Positions 1 through 10,906 of a stretch of 64,000 bases of DNA are shown in pieces (positions within the stretch are counted from its first letter, which is position 1; every line of letters begins with the position of its first letter). Made by a program: the position numbers and the translations under genes. This stretch comes from Orientallactaga sibirica (taxonomy: Eukaryota > Chordata > Mammalia > Rodentia > Dipodidae): assembly GCA_036365145.1 (NCBI GenBank), contig JAEOAD010002279.1:4273001-4337000 (forward strand), in the 5' to 3' direction. The notes beneath the pieces are model-generated. The model was not told the DNA's origin and did no database searches. It saw only the letters and a list, made by a program, of their open reading frames with translations.

Positions 1-109
1 TGGGCTCAGATCAGGGCGTCCCTCCACGCTGCGGAGCCTTGCCACTTCCATCTGTCCTCCAAAGAGCTGGGGAATGCCCACCATCAGACTGAGCAAGCGG
101 CACACTTTC

Positions 110-315
110 TAAAATATATTTTATTTATTTATTTGAGAGAGAGAGAAAGGTAGAAAGAGAGAGAATGGGCACGCCAGAGCCTCCAGCCACTGCAGACGAA
201 CTCCAGACGCATGAACCACCTTGTGCATCTGGCTAACATGGGTCCTGGGGAATCGAACCAGGGTCCTTTAGCTTTGCAGGCAAACACCTTAACCGCCAAG
301 CCATCGTCTCCAGCC
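110..315 (-). repeat. t-SINE, antisense
   Basis: The element runs backwards: A/T-rich tail, GAGA tract (complement of the pyrimidine tract), then the body ending in the complement of 'ggctggagagatggct'. It lies in an intron of CYB5RL. Confidence 0.85.
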
Positions 316-1250
316 CAAGCTGCACATTTTCTAGCTAGAAGACGCCTGTCTCCCGAGACCTCCCTGATTCATTCCATACCTTCTGTTTGCTTCAGAGACC
401 CTTTCCCCCACCTCAGACTGGTGGGTGTCTGTGTCATCCAAGCCATTTCACTTCATCTGGGATCCATGGTCCACCTGCCTCCAGCAGCCTATGGTTTTAC
501 TTCCTCTGTACCTCTTGCTTAGATCCCCTGCTGGTCCTTTTGCTGCCTGTTGCCTTCTACTCCTGTACTGTAGACACCTTTCCTTCTTGAGACAGCTCTG
601 GAAAATTCTTAGCAGTTTACACGGTCCTCAGCATCGACCACACTGGGGAGCGGGAAACCGGATCACCCAGCCCACTGCCATAGCTTCCGGGCTTCCCAGG
701 GTCAGGGCCTATGGGCCGTACGGGCATGGCATGGGGAGGGTCCTGCTTGGTGAACATTAGCAGGTAAACATGAAGCAGTAGGCTGGTGTGCAGCTGAGGG
801 GCAGAGGCAGGCCACAGTGGCCCTATGGGCCCTGGGCCAGGCTGGCAGAGCAGGGCCAGAAGGGTAGGCCCCTGGCAGATTTACCCCACCAAGCTGCTGG
901 CCAGCCCTCTGCCCCTGCGTCAGGAGCCACAGGACAGATGCCTGGGACTCAAAGGAAGGCAGCCACAGGGACAGCTCCTCCTCTCTGAGGACTTCTGCAC
1001 CGGGCACCAAGTGACGCTTTTCGCATGCATCGCCTGCTTAACCACCACAACCTCCCGTCCGAGCCTGCTTAGCTTCCAAGTCAGGTGAGATCAGGCGTGT
1101 TCAGGGTGGTGTGGCCGCAGACAAGTCACCACAATCTCCTGAGGCTTGTTCTGCCTTCCTGTCCCTTTCGCAGCCATGGAGACAGGCATGGGAAGATGAA
1201 GGACAAGTGGAGAGCTGGATATAGTCATAGGTGGTCCTGCTCAGAGGCCA
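316..1250 (+). other. CYB5RL intron, non-repetitive stretch
   Basis: This is single-copy-looking sequence upstream of the terminal CYB5RL exon. I looked for the preceding exons (NAD-binding half of the reductase) and found none. Overlapping open frames of 60-110 codons on both strands have no domain, no matching splice sites and no recognisable homology. I see no gene here. Confidence 0.6.
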
Positions 1251-1282
1251 TTTGCTAGCTTGCTTTCTTTCTTTTTTAAATT

Positions 1283-1555
1283 TTTTTGAATATTAATTTT
1301 TTATTGACAACTTCCATAATTGTAGATAATAAGCCATGGTAATTCCCTTCATCCCCCCACTTTCCCTTTGGAACTCCACTTTCCATCATATCCCCAGCCC
1401 CTCTCAATCAGTCTCTCTTTTATTTTGAAGGGTAGGACTCCTTACAACGTGCTCCTCCAGACACAAAATGGCCCGGATATCCATGACCTCACAGTGCCTG
1501 ACACTACCTACACAAGACCAAGACTATCATAATAGGAGGAAAATATGATGACTTT
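1283..1555 (-). repeat. L1 3' end, antisense
   Basis: Read on the - strand this ends in '...gttgtcaataaaaaatt', the rodent LINE-1 3' terminus, preceded by the usual G/A-rich 3' UTR. A shorter sense-strand relative with the same ending is at 55798-55950. It is 5' truncated and has no ORF. Confidence 0.75.
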
Positions 1556-1561
1556 TTTCCT

Positions 1562-1602
<41 letters not shown>

Positions 1603-1654
1603 TTCTTATTATTATTATTTTGGCTTTTCTTTTTTTTCCTTTCTTTTTTTTTTT

Positions 1655-2023
1655 TTTTTTGTTTGCTTTTTGAGGTAGGGTCTCGCTCTGGCCCAGGCTG
1701 ACCTGGAATTCACTATGTAGTCAGTCCTCAGGGTGGCCTTGAACTCACAGCAATCCTCCAGATTCTGCCTCCCAAGTGCTGGGATTAGAGGCACACACCA
1801 CCACGCCCGGCGTTTTCTTACTTTATTATTTATTTATTTGTGTATTTATTTTGATGTAGGATCTCACTGTAGCCCAGGCTGACCTGGAATTCACTCTGTA
1901 GTCTCAGGGTGGCCTTGAACTCATGGCAATCCCCCTACCTCTGCCTCCCAAGTGCTGGGATTAAAGGTGTGTACCACCACACTCTACTAGAGGCCCTTTT
2001 CTTTTCATATTTATTTATTTATT

Positions 2024-2054
<31 letters not shown>

Positions 2055-2683
2055 ATGGACATGCCAGGACCTGCAGCCACTGCAAACAAACTCCAGATGC
2101 ATGCGCCCCCTTGTGCATCTGGCTTACGTGGGACCTGGAGAATTGAACCGGGGTCCTTAGGCTTCTCAGGCATGCGCCTTAACTGCTAAGCCATCTCTCC
2201 AAACCCATTTTCTTTTCTTTATGTTTATTTATTTATTTGCAAGTAGAAAGAGAGATAGAGAAGAGAGACAGACAGAGAGAATAGATGCACCAGGGAATCT
2301 AGTCATGGCCAATGAACTCCAGAAGCATGCGCCACTTTGTGCATTTGGCTTACATGGATACTGGGGAATCAAACCTGAGTCCTTAGCTTCGAAGGCAAGT
2401 GCCTTAACCGCTAAGCCATCTCTCTGGCCCTGAGGCTGTTTTCTTGATGCCTGCCAGTATGTGATAGCATGCTGAGAGGACATCCAGATCACTAGCAGGG
2501 AGGGCAGGTGGGGTCAAGGAAGGCTGCATGGAGCAGGTGGCATTTGAACCTGGGCCTTGAGATTCCTGGACTAGGCATTTTTTGTTGTTGTTTTGTTTTG
2601 TTTTTTTGAGGTAGGCTGACCTGGAATTCACTCTAGAGTCTCAGGGTGCTGGGATTAAAGGTGTGCGCCACCACACCCGGCAT
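1655..2683 (-). repeat. SINE cluster in CYB5RL intron
   Basis: After a (TTTC)n and poly-T tract at 1556-1655 come B1(-) 1660-1812, B1(-) 1845-1986, t-SINE(-) 2008-2206, t-SINE(-) 2221-2430, and at 2603-2683 a B1(-) with its middle deleted. About 150 bases of unique sequence separate the last two. Similar orientations suggest successive insertion into A-rich tails. Confidence 0.8.
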
Positions 2684-3107
2684 TACTATTATTTTACTTA
2701 AAACAGACTTCCTACATCCCTTGCTAGGCTTTCACTGGTGGTGACTGCGCTACTCCTTGCAAACTACAACCGTAGTGAGACCAGAACCTTCTTGGTATGA
2801 ACAGCTACCATGTCCCCAGCCCCTGGCCCCAAAGCATCTTGTCAGTCCAACTCACTTTCACCTTGAGACCTTAATACAAAGTAAAGGAAAGCATGCCTGA
2901 AGTGAGGCTAGTGGGACCCAAGTTCCTGGCCCCGTGTGGCCCTTCTGTGTGCCTGGGGTCCTCCTCATAGCCCCTGGCCCGTGACAAGGAAGAGCCTGGC
3001 TCACAGAAGGGCCTGGTGAAGGCTGGCTTCAGTTTCCCCCTCAGCTTCCTCACTGTGCAGAGAAGAGCTGGCTACTTGAACTCTAAGGCCTTTTCTTGTC
3101 TTTCCAG
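2684..3107 (+). other. 3' end of last CYB5RL intron
   Basis: This is non-repetitive intronic sequence ending in a pyrimidine-rich acceptor, 'cttgtctttccag', directly before the terminal CYB5RL exon. No other feature was seen. Confidence 0.65.
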
Positions 3108-3311
3108 GAGACCTCCTCAGAGCAGCTTCCTTGGAGCTTCCGAGAGAAAACCTACTTTGGCCGCCTGGGCCAGGAGCTGGTTAAAGAGCTGGTGGGGGGC
3201 TGTCGGAGACAGCCATTTGCGTTGGTCTGTGGCTCCCTGGAGTTTACTAAGGACATGGCCAAGTGCTTGCTATGTGCTGGCCTGACGGAGGACTCCTATT
3301 TCCTCTTCTAG
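3108..3311 (+). CDS. CYB5RL: CYB5RL terminal coding exon (partial gene)
   Basis: This exon encodes the last 67 residues of NADH-cytochrome b5 reductase-like protein, a flavoprotein-reductase family member that moves electrons from NADH through FAD. It begins ETSSEQLPW after the acceptor at 3106-3107, in phase 0, and ends ...AGLTEDSYFLF followed by TAG at 3309-3311. The segment FALVCGSLEFTKDMAKCLL is the end of the NAD-binding lobe: the CGS motif followed by a helix that starts with a hydrophobic residue is the family's usual final turn. Earlier exons (FAD-binding and most of the NAD-binding domain) must lie before this window. The next gene on the same strand is CDCP2, as in other mammals, which supports the call. 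The 3' UTR appears to run into SINEs, and no canonical poly(A) signal stands out before the SINE-borne AATAAA-like strings near 3856. Confidence 0.88.
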   Translation, partial: ETSSEQLPWSFREKTYFGRLGQELVKELVGGCRRQPFALVCGSLEFTKDMAKCLLCAGLTEDSYFLF

Positions 3312-3374
3312 CCCTAGCCAAGGTCCTGCTACAGGGACGCAGAATCCAGACTAGCACCGGAAGATGTGGAGTCT

Positions 3375-3943
3375 AAACCGGGCGTGGCAGCGCACACCTT
3401 TAATCCCAGCGCTTTGGAGGCAGCAGTAGGAGGATCGCCATGAGTTCGAGGCCACCCTGAGACTACAAAATGAATTCCAGGTCAGCCTGGGCTAGAGTGA
3501 GACCCTACCTCATAAAACCAACCAACCAACCAAACAAACAAAAACAAGCCGGGCCTGATGGCACAAGCCTTTAATCCCAGCACTCAGACTGCATAGTGAA
3601 TTCCAGGTCAGCCTGGGCTACAGCAAGACTCAACATCAAAAAAAAAAAAAAAAAAACAAAGTGGTGGGGAGGAGACTGGAAAGATGGTTTAGTGGTTAAG
3701 GCACTTGCCTACAAAGCCTAAGGACCCAGGTTCAATTCCCCAGGACCCATGTAAGCCAGATGCACAAGGTGGCACATGCTTCTGGAGTTCGTTTGCAGTG
3801 GCTGAAGACCCTGGCGTGCCCATTCTCTCTCTGTCTGCCTCTCTCTCTCTCTCAAGTAAATAAAATAAAATAAAAAAACAAAGATGTGAAGCCTGGTCTT
3901 GCTGCTGCTGACTTGGGCAAGTGTCTTCGCTATTGGAATTTTC

Positions 3944-4018
<75 letters not shown>

Positions 4019-4163
4019 GTTTTTCGAGGTAGGGTCTCACTCTGGCCCAGGCTGAACTGGAATTCACTATGTAGTCTCAGGGTGGTCTCAAACTCATGGC
4101 GATCCTCCTACCTCTGACTCCCAAGTGCTGGGCTTAAAGGCGTGCGCCACCACGCCTGGCTGG
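3375..4163. repeat. SINE cluster downstream of CYB5RL
   Basis: In order: B1(+) 3376-3545, B1(+) with internal deletion 3548-3658, t-SINE(+) 3672-3880, a (TTTC)n/poly-T tract 3941-4017, and B1(-) 4018-4163. The first elements probably lie in the CYB5RL 3' UTR. Confidence 0.8.
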
Positions 4164-4908
4164 AACTTCCATTTCTTATGTTCCCATGAAGTTTGTCATT
4201 GTTTCCTGGCGTCCTGCTTTATGAAGGGAGGGAGGGAAGAGGTCTATGGGAGCCTGCAGGAGGCCAACAACAAGCCCTGGGACCAAGAAGGATGCCTCCG
4301 GGCAAGCCGAGGAAGTCAAGTCGTTCGGCTGAGCCCAGGACGGGCAGGGGCGGAACAGAAGGGAGGGCCCTCCTTCGTGCCTTCTGGAGAGCCCGCCAGG
4401 GGCTCCAGCTGTGGCCTCAGTATCTCTCAGGATCACTTGTCCCCAAGTGTTTAGGGAATGATCCCAGGAGAGGCTCCGAGCCGTTGGGAGGTGGACTGTA
4501 ACCTCAGTGCTCTGAGCTTGACCTTGCGGGTCTGGGGAGCAGAATGAGGCGCTGCCCCGGATGACTTCTGCACTTATGCCAAGCCTAATCCTGCCGTGGA
4601 CAGCCTCATGCCCAGAGTCCTTTCCCCACAAAAGATGAGAAGCAAGCTCCCCCTCCCTTCCGCAGCAGCTACGAGGCCCCGTGCCTTCAGCTCGGTGCCC
4701 TGGCGACGGTTGCTATGGAGATCTAAAGATAGAGCAGGGAGTCAGGAGACCTGGGTCCCTCTCCCAGCTCTGCCCACCGAATGGCTGCTGATGCAGGTCC
4801 TTCCAGACTCGTACCCCCACCCCCTGCTCCCTTCCCCAGCCTGCGTGGGGCATACTCTCTCAAGGGAACCTGGCACTCCTGGGCAGCGTGTTGCCTTAAT
4901 GAATTCTG

Positions 4909-4939
<31 letters not shown>

Positions 4940-5460
4940 CAGCCTGGGCCCCTGTGTGTTGTGCCAGCACAGGGCTGGCTGCAGGCAGTCCCCACACTTG
5001 GAATGTTCAGCAATGGAATGTTAGAAGCAAGAGAGCCGGGAACCTTCCGAATTCAGCATTTATAGTCATAGAATTGCAGTCCCTCCAGTAAAGCAGAAAG
5101 CACACACACACACCACCCAGACCAGCAGACTGACTCACAAGTGGGGAGACCAAAGCCCCTTGAGACTCAGTGACTCCCTCAAGGCGAAATATTTCTTGGC
5201 AGAGCCAGCACTAGAAGTCTATTTCACTCCTTGCTTGTGGTTCTGTGCCATAGTTTTTATTAAGGCCCCATGGGGCACTGGGTGCCTGGTCTGGATAGCA
5301 ACCATGAAAAGATGCCCAAAGGGACAGATCCAGGTTCTGCTTCAATTATATCAGTCTGTTTTTGTCCTGTCCGTTTATTGGAGCTTGGAGTAATTTTTAT
5401 TTGCCAGAATTTTTCTGTTCCAATCAAACAAAAAACAAAAAAAAAAACAAAAACAAAAAC
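4164..5460. other. Intergenic unique sequence, no gene seen
   Basis: This is about 1.3 kb of non-repetitive DNA interrupted by a T-tract at 4911-4939 and a short CA run near 5101-5113. Open frames up to 151 codons on both strands overlap one another and carry no domain or splice structure I can recognise. Confidence 0.55.
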
Positions 5461-5463
5461 CAT

Positions 5464-6272
5464 GAGGGCTGAACAGATGGCTTAGCGGTTAAGGCACTTG
5501 CCTGCAAAGCCAAAGGACTTAGGTTCAATTCCCCAGGACCCACATAAACCAGATGCCCAAGGGGGGCACATGCATCTGGAGATCATTTGCACGGCTTGGC
5601 GGCCCTGGCAACCCATTCTTTCTTTCTCTCTCTCCCTCTTTTTATCTCTTAAATAAATAAATAAATAAAAACAAAATATTTTTATATTTTATTTTATTAT
5701 TTATTAGAGACAGACAGAGGGAAAGAGAAAGAGTGAGAATGGGCGTGCCAGGGCCTCTAGCAACTGCAAATGAATTCCAGATGCATGTGTCACCATGTGC
5801 ATCTGGCTTACATGGGACCTGGAGAATCTAACCAGGGTCCTTAGGCTTCGCAGGCATGTGCCTTAACCACTAAGCCATCTCTCTTGCCCCAAAACAAAAT
5901 ATTTTAAAAATATTTTTATTTATTTATTTATTTGCAAGCAGAAAGAGAGAGAGAGAAAGAGGAGACAGAGAAATGGGTGCGCCAGGACCTCCAGCCACTG
6001 CAAACAAACTCCAGACACGTGTGCCCCTTGTGCATCTGGCTTACTTGGGTCCTGGGGAAGTTTAGTTTTACAGGCAAGTTCCTTAACCACTAAGCCATCT
6101 CTCCAGCCCCCCAAAATAATTTTTTTTCCTTTTTCAAGGTAGGGTCTCACTCTAGCCCAGGCTGACCTGGAATTCACTATGTAGTCTCAGGGTGACCTCG
6201 AACTCATGGTGATCCTCCTACCTCTGCCTCCCGAGTGCTGGGATTAAAGGCATGTGCTACCACGCCCGGCTA
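5464..6272. repeat. SINE cluster
   Basis: t-SINE(+) 5466-5680, t-SINE(-) 5690-5893, t-SINE(-) 5905-6110 and B1(-) 6122-6272. The first two form an opposed pair sharing an A/T-rich junction. Confidence 0.8.
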
Positions 6273-6622
6273 AAATATTATTTAAAAACAAAACAAAACA
6301 CGAATCCCTGTGCTGAGTCATGTTGCTTAAGTGATCGTGATAAAGAGGAGGGATGTTCAAAAAATTTCAAGCCTCATCTCATGGTCCAGGGGCTTTTCTA
6401 GCAGTGGAGCGCGGGGCCATTGGATGTGACCTCTGAGAACCAAATGCCTGTCTGCACACACTGAAAGCTCTGAAAACCGTCAAGAAACTTCATTTCGTTT
6501 GACCTCGTTTCTCAACCTTCTTCCCATAGAACACTTGTCAGCGGGTCTCGCGCACTGAGTGTGAAAGGCCCCTTGATAGAGCCAAGTGCTGCCGAGCAGG
6601 GACCATAGTCGTCTCCTGTTTG

Positions 6623-6710
6623 GCCTGTGATTTGGGCAGGACACTTGTCCTCTGTTGGCGACTCAGCTCTGCACTGCCCTTCCTTAGCACATCCTTCTGA
6701 TTCTGCTCCC
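6623..6710 (+). repeat. 88-mer, source arm (left copy)
   Basis: Starts 'gcctgtgatttgggcagg' and ends 'ctgattctgctccc'. Its exact reverse complement is at 7261-7348. Confidence 0.9.
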
Positions 6711-7260
6711 GGGCTCCCGAGGGCTGTGCTGAGCCTAACTGCTTCAGACACCGGGGAAACGGCAGAGAATGCGTCAAGGCACAGGGCCTTCCCATTGAGC
6801 TCCCAGCCAAAGAAGCATCTAACTGTGTAGCTTCGGGCTGGAGAGATGGCTTAGTGGTTAAGGAGTTCGCCTGGGAAGCCTAAGGACCCAGGTTTGATTC
6901 TCCAGGTCCCACGTAAGCAGGCTGCACAGGGTGGTGCATGCGTCTGGAGTTCTGGAGGCCCTGGCACGCCCATTCCCATTCTCTTTCTCTGTCTCTAATA
7001 AATAAATTTTTTAAAAGACATTAAATGTGTAGCTCTGAAAGGGGGCAGGGTCAAAGGGTGAGTGGTGCTAGAAGAGGAAGTCATTGCTTTAGCCTGGCCT
7101 GGGTGGGAGGGAGGAAGGCAGGCAGGGTCATGCCCTTTCCCTGAGAATAGAAGCTTCAAGAGAACCGTTGAGCCATCTCTCCAGCCCTGAGGTAGTTCTT
7201 ATATGTCTCTCTTTGTACTGTTTTTTTTTTTTTTTTGTTGTTGTTTTTTTTTTTTTTTTT

Positions 7261-7348
7261 GGGAGCAGAATCAGAAGGATGTGCTAAGGAAGGGCAGTGC
7301 AGAGCTGAGTCGCCAACAGAGGACAAGTGTCCTGCCCAAATCACAGGC
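7261..7348 (-). repeat. 88-mer, inverted arm inside a B1 (left copy)
   Basis: This is a base-for-base reverse complement of 6623-6710. It sits between a T-tract and a B1(-) that resumes in mid-element at 'ctgacctggaattagc', so the 5' part of that B1 is missing and the 88-mer takes its place. Confidence 0.9.
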
Positions 7349-9315
7349 TGACCTGGAATTAGCTATGTAGTCTCAGGGTGGCCTCGAACTCAGGGCAATC
7401 CTCCTACTTCTGTCTCCCGAGTGCTGGGATTAAAGGCATGCGCCACCACACCTGGCTTTTTGTACTGTTTTAGATATTTGTTCCTTAGGCAATAGACAAG
7501 GCCCCTCAAAGACAGTTGAAAATCTTATGTCAGGGGGCCTGGAGAAATGACTTAGCAAGTTAAGGGGCTTGTCTGCAAAGCCAAAGGACACAGGCTCAAT
7601 TCCCCAGAACCCACGTAAGCCAGATGCACAAGGTGGCGCATGAGTCTGGAGTTCATTTGCAGTGGCTGGAGGCCCTGGGTGCCCAGTCTCTCTCTCTTTT
7701 TCTCTCCCTCTTTCTCTCTATCAAATAAATAAATAAACAAAGACAATTTTATGACCTAGAATAGGTCATTTTGCTCTCCCCCTAACTCCATGGAGGATAT
7801 GGCTGCTGATAGAATTGTTTACTGTGGAATATTGGTGAGGAGCCAGCCATGTCCTAAGATGCCCTGTCGCCCAGATACTCAAGAGCTCATGGCTGGTTCT
7901 GTGCCTTGCAGGGTGTGAGGGCAGACGAGGACTGTTTGGGAGACGTGAGGACAGCCCTCTTGGGAGTGGGGTAGGTTCTGTCAGCTAGCCACTTCTTCCC
8001 CTCCCTCCTCAAAACGCCTTTGCCATGCAGGCTGCAGGGGGACGGGCACTGCTACCATATGATGATGCAGTGGGAGGACAGACCCTCACGGAGCTGGACG
8101 GGACCTACAGGCCTCGGGAGGCCACGATCCTGGCAGCCAGACAATTCTCTCTCTTTCTGCTTGTGTCCCAAAGGGGGAAAGGGACAAATCACGGTGGCAG
8201 ACACGATCCTTGTGTCAGCTCAGCTGCCATTTCACCAGCACTGTCTCGCTTGTCCAAGCCCCACGCTCTCCCTCGATGGTACACCACACCCTGTGACCGC
8301 ACTGATCTCCTGACCCACAGATCTGAGCCTCCCTCCCATGGCAGCTCAGCTGCGTTTACCCCTCCAGGCCCCTCCCAGCCGCTGCCCCTGGCATCCACAT
8401 CTGTGCTCCAGATGTGTTGTCTGGACTCAGTGGCTTCCTGTCCCATCTGCTGCTCCCTCTGGCTGGCCAGCCTCCACCTTTGGTCTCCCACACACCCAGT
8501 ACCACTTGCGTCCCGCTTCCCCCCAAGCCCTGCCAGTGAGTGATCCAGGTAAGATCCACATGTGGAAACTCTGCTATCCCCAGCACATGGGCCTCTGTGC
8601 ACCCCAAGTATGCGGGGTGCTCAGCACCTCTGAGGGTGGAAGAGTTGCCAAGCACCTTACAGGTGGCAAAATGCTTGTCATCCACAGGGGAGCAGTGAAT
8701 CTTCATTCTATCTTACGTCCAATTTACAGAGGATGAAACTCGGGCCTCTGAGGCCCTGAACAGTTCTCCCAGGCCAGGTAACGTTCAACATGCTGTGACT
8801 GCTGTGTGAGTGTACCCAAGGGTGCAGAAAGCAGCGACTTCTGTTGCTACAGGGTTCAAAATAGCCACGACTAAAATCTAGCCATAAAAAAAGAGGATAG
8901 AGGGCTGGAGAGATGGCTTAGCGGTCAAGGCGCCTGCCTGCTAAGCCTAAGAACCCGGTTCCAATCTCCAGTTCCCACGTTTAGCCAGATGCAAAGTGAT
9001 GCAAGGGCGCAATGCCGCACTTGACCACAAGGGGCGCACACATCTGGATTTCGTTCACAGCAGCTGAGAGACTATTGGTGCGCCCATCTCTGTCTCCCTC
9101 TCCCTCTCTGTCTGTCTCTCTCTCCAAAAATAAATAAAAAATAAAAATAGCCGGGCGTGGTGGCGCACGCCTTTAATCCCAGCACTCGGGAGGCAGAGGT
9201 AGGAGGATCGCCAAGAGTTCGAGGCCACCCTGAGACTACATAGTTAATTCCAGGTCAGCCTGGACCAGAGTGAGACCCTACCTCGAAAATCCAAAAAAAA
9301 AAATAAATAAATAAA

Positions 9316-9356
<41 letters not shown>

Positions 9357-10208
9357 AAATAAATTAAAAAAAAGAGGATAGAGAAAGGAACAATTCTTTT
9401 TTAAAAATTAATTAATTAAAAAAATTGGGGGGGTTTCAAGGTAGGGTCTCACTCTAGCCCAGGCTGACCTGGAATTCACTATGTACTCTCAGGGTGGCCT
9501 CAAACTCATGGCAATCCTCCTACCTCTACCTTCCAAGTGCTGGGATTAAAGGCGCACACCACCACAACATTTTTTAATTTTTATTTATTTATTTATTTTT
9601 TTGGTTTTGCGAGGTAGGGTCTCACTCTGGTCCAGGTTGACCTGGAATTAACTATGTAGTCTCAGGGTGGCCTCGAACTCTCGGCGATCCTCCTACCTCT
9701 GCCTCCCGAGTGCTGGGATTGAAGGCGTGCGCCACCATGCCCGGCCGATTTTTAAAATTTTTCTTTAAAATATTTTATTTGGGCTGGAGAGATGGCTTAG
9801 CGCTTAAGGCGCCCGCCTGCTAAGCCTAAGAACCTGGTTCCAATCTCCAGGTCCCACGTTTAGCCAGATGCAAAGTGACACAAGGGTGCAATGCTGCACT
9901 TGACCACAAGGGAGCGCACGCATCTGGATTTAGTTCACAGCAGCTGAGAGACTGCTGGCGTATCTCTGTCTCCCTCTCGCTTTTCTAGCAGTGGGAGCGG
10001 GGCCATTGGATGTGACCTCTGAGAACCAAATGCCTGTCTGCACACACTGAAAGCTCTGAAAACCGTCAAGAAACTTCATTTCGTTTGACCTCGTTTCTCA
10101 ACCTTCTTCCCATAGAACACTTGTCAGCGGGTCTCGCGCACTGAGTGTGAAAGGCCCCTTGATAGAGCCAAGTGCTGCCGAGCAGGGACCATAGTCGTCT
10201 CCTGTTTG

Positions 10209-10296
10209 GCCTGTGATTTGGGCAGGACACTTGTCCTCTGTTGGCGACTCAGCTCTGCACTGCCCTTCCTTAGCACATCCTTCTGATTCTGCTCCC
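10209..10296 (+). repeat. 88-mer, source arm (right copy)
   Basis: This is the same segment as 6623-6710, inside the right copy of duplication 1. Confidence 0.9.
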
Positions 10297-10818
10297 GGGC
10301 TCCCGAGGGCTGTGCTGAGCCTAACTGCTTCAGACACCGGGGAAACGGCAGAGAATGCGTCAAGGCACAGGGCCTTCCCATTGAGCTCCCAGCCAAAGAA
10401 GCATCTAACTGTGTAGCCGGGCTGGAGAGATGGCTTAGTGGTTAAGGAGTTCGCCTGGGAAGCCTAAGGACCCAGGTTTGATTCTCCAGGTCCCACGTAA
10501 GCAGGCTGCACAGGGTGGTGCATGCGTCTGGAGTTCTGGAGGCCCTGGCACGCCCATTCCCATTCTCTTTCTCTGTCTCTAATAAATAAATTTTTTTAAA
10601 GACATTAAATGTGTAGCTCTGAAAGGGGGCAGGGTCAAAGGGTGAGTGGTGCTAGAAGAGGAAGTCATTGCTTTAGCCTGGCCTGGGTGGGAGGGAGGAA
10701 GGCAGGCAGGGTCATGCCCTTTCCCTGAGAATAGAAGCTTCAAGAGAACCGTTGAGCCATCTCTCCAGCCCTGAGGTAGTTCTTATATGTCTCTCTTTGT
10801 ACTGTTTTTTTTTTTTTT

Positions 10819-10906
10819 GGGAGCAGAATCAGAAGGATGTGTTAAGGAAGGGCAGTGCAGAGCTGAGTCGCCAACAGAGGACAAGTGTCCTGCCCAAATC
10901 ACAGGC
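10819..10906 (-). repeat. 88-mer, inverted arm (right copy)
   Basis: This is the same inverted insert as 7261-7348 with one substitution ('gtgttaagg' for 'gtgctaagg') and a shorter T-tract before it. Its presence in both copies dates the inversion before the duplication. Confidence 0.88.

Larger units (their letters stand above)
6392..9978 (+). repeat. Direct duplication 1, left copy
   Basis: This segment is repeated head-to-tail at 9979-13502. It starts at 'gcttttctagcagtgg' and ends inside a t-SINE pyrimidine tract. Contents: unique DNA 6392-6835, t-SINE(+) 6836-7015, a short t-SINE(-) end 7166-7190, a B1(-) whose 5' part is replaced by an inverted 88-mer (7261-7348), t-SINE(+) 7531-7745, unique DNA 7746-8900, long-form t-SINE(+) 8901-9149, B1(+) 9150-9300, (AAAT)n, two B1(-) at 9425-9570 and 9600-9746, and a truncated t-SINE(+) 9780-9978. 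The unique parts contain overlapping ORFs with no recognisable product. Confidence 0.9.

Noticed and set aside
5464..5680. tRNA-like A and B boxes
   Set aside because: They belong to the tRNA-derived SINE; no cloverleaf with a complete acceptor stem is present, and the same holds for all its copies.
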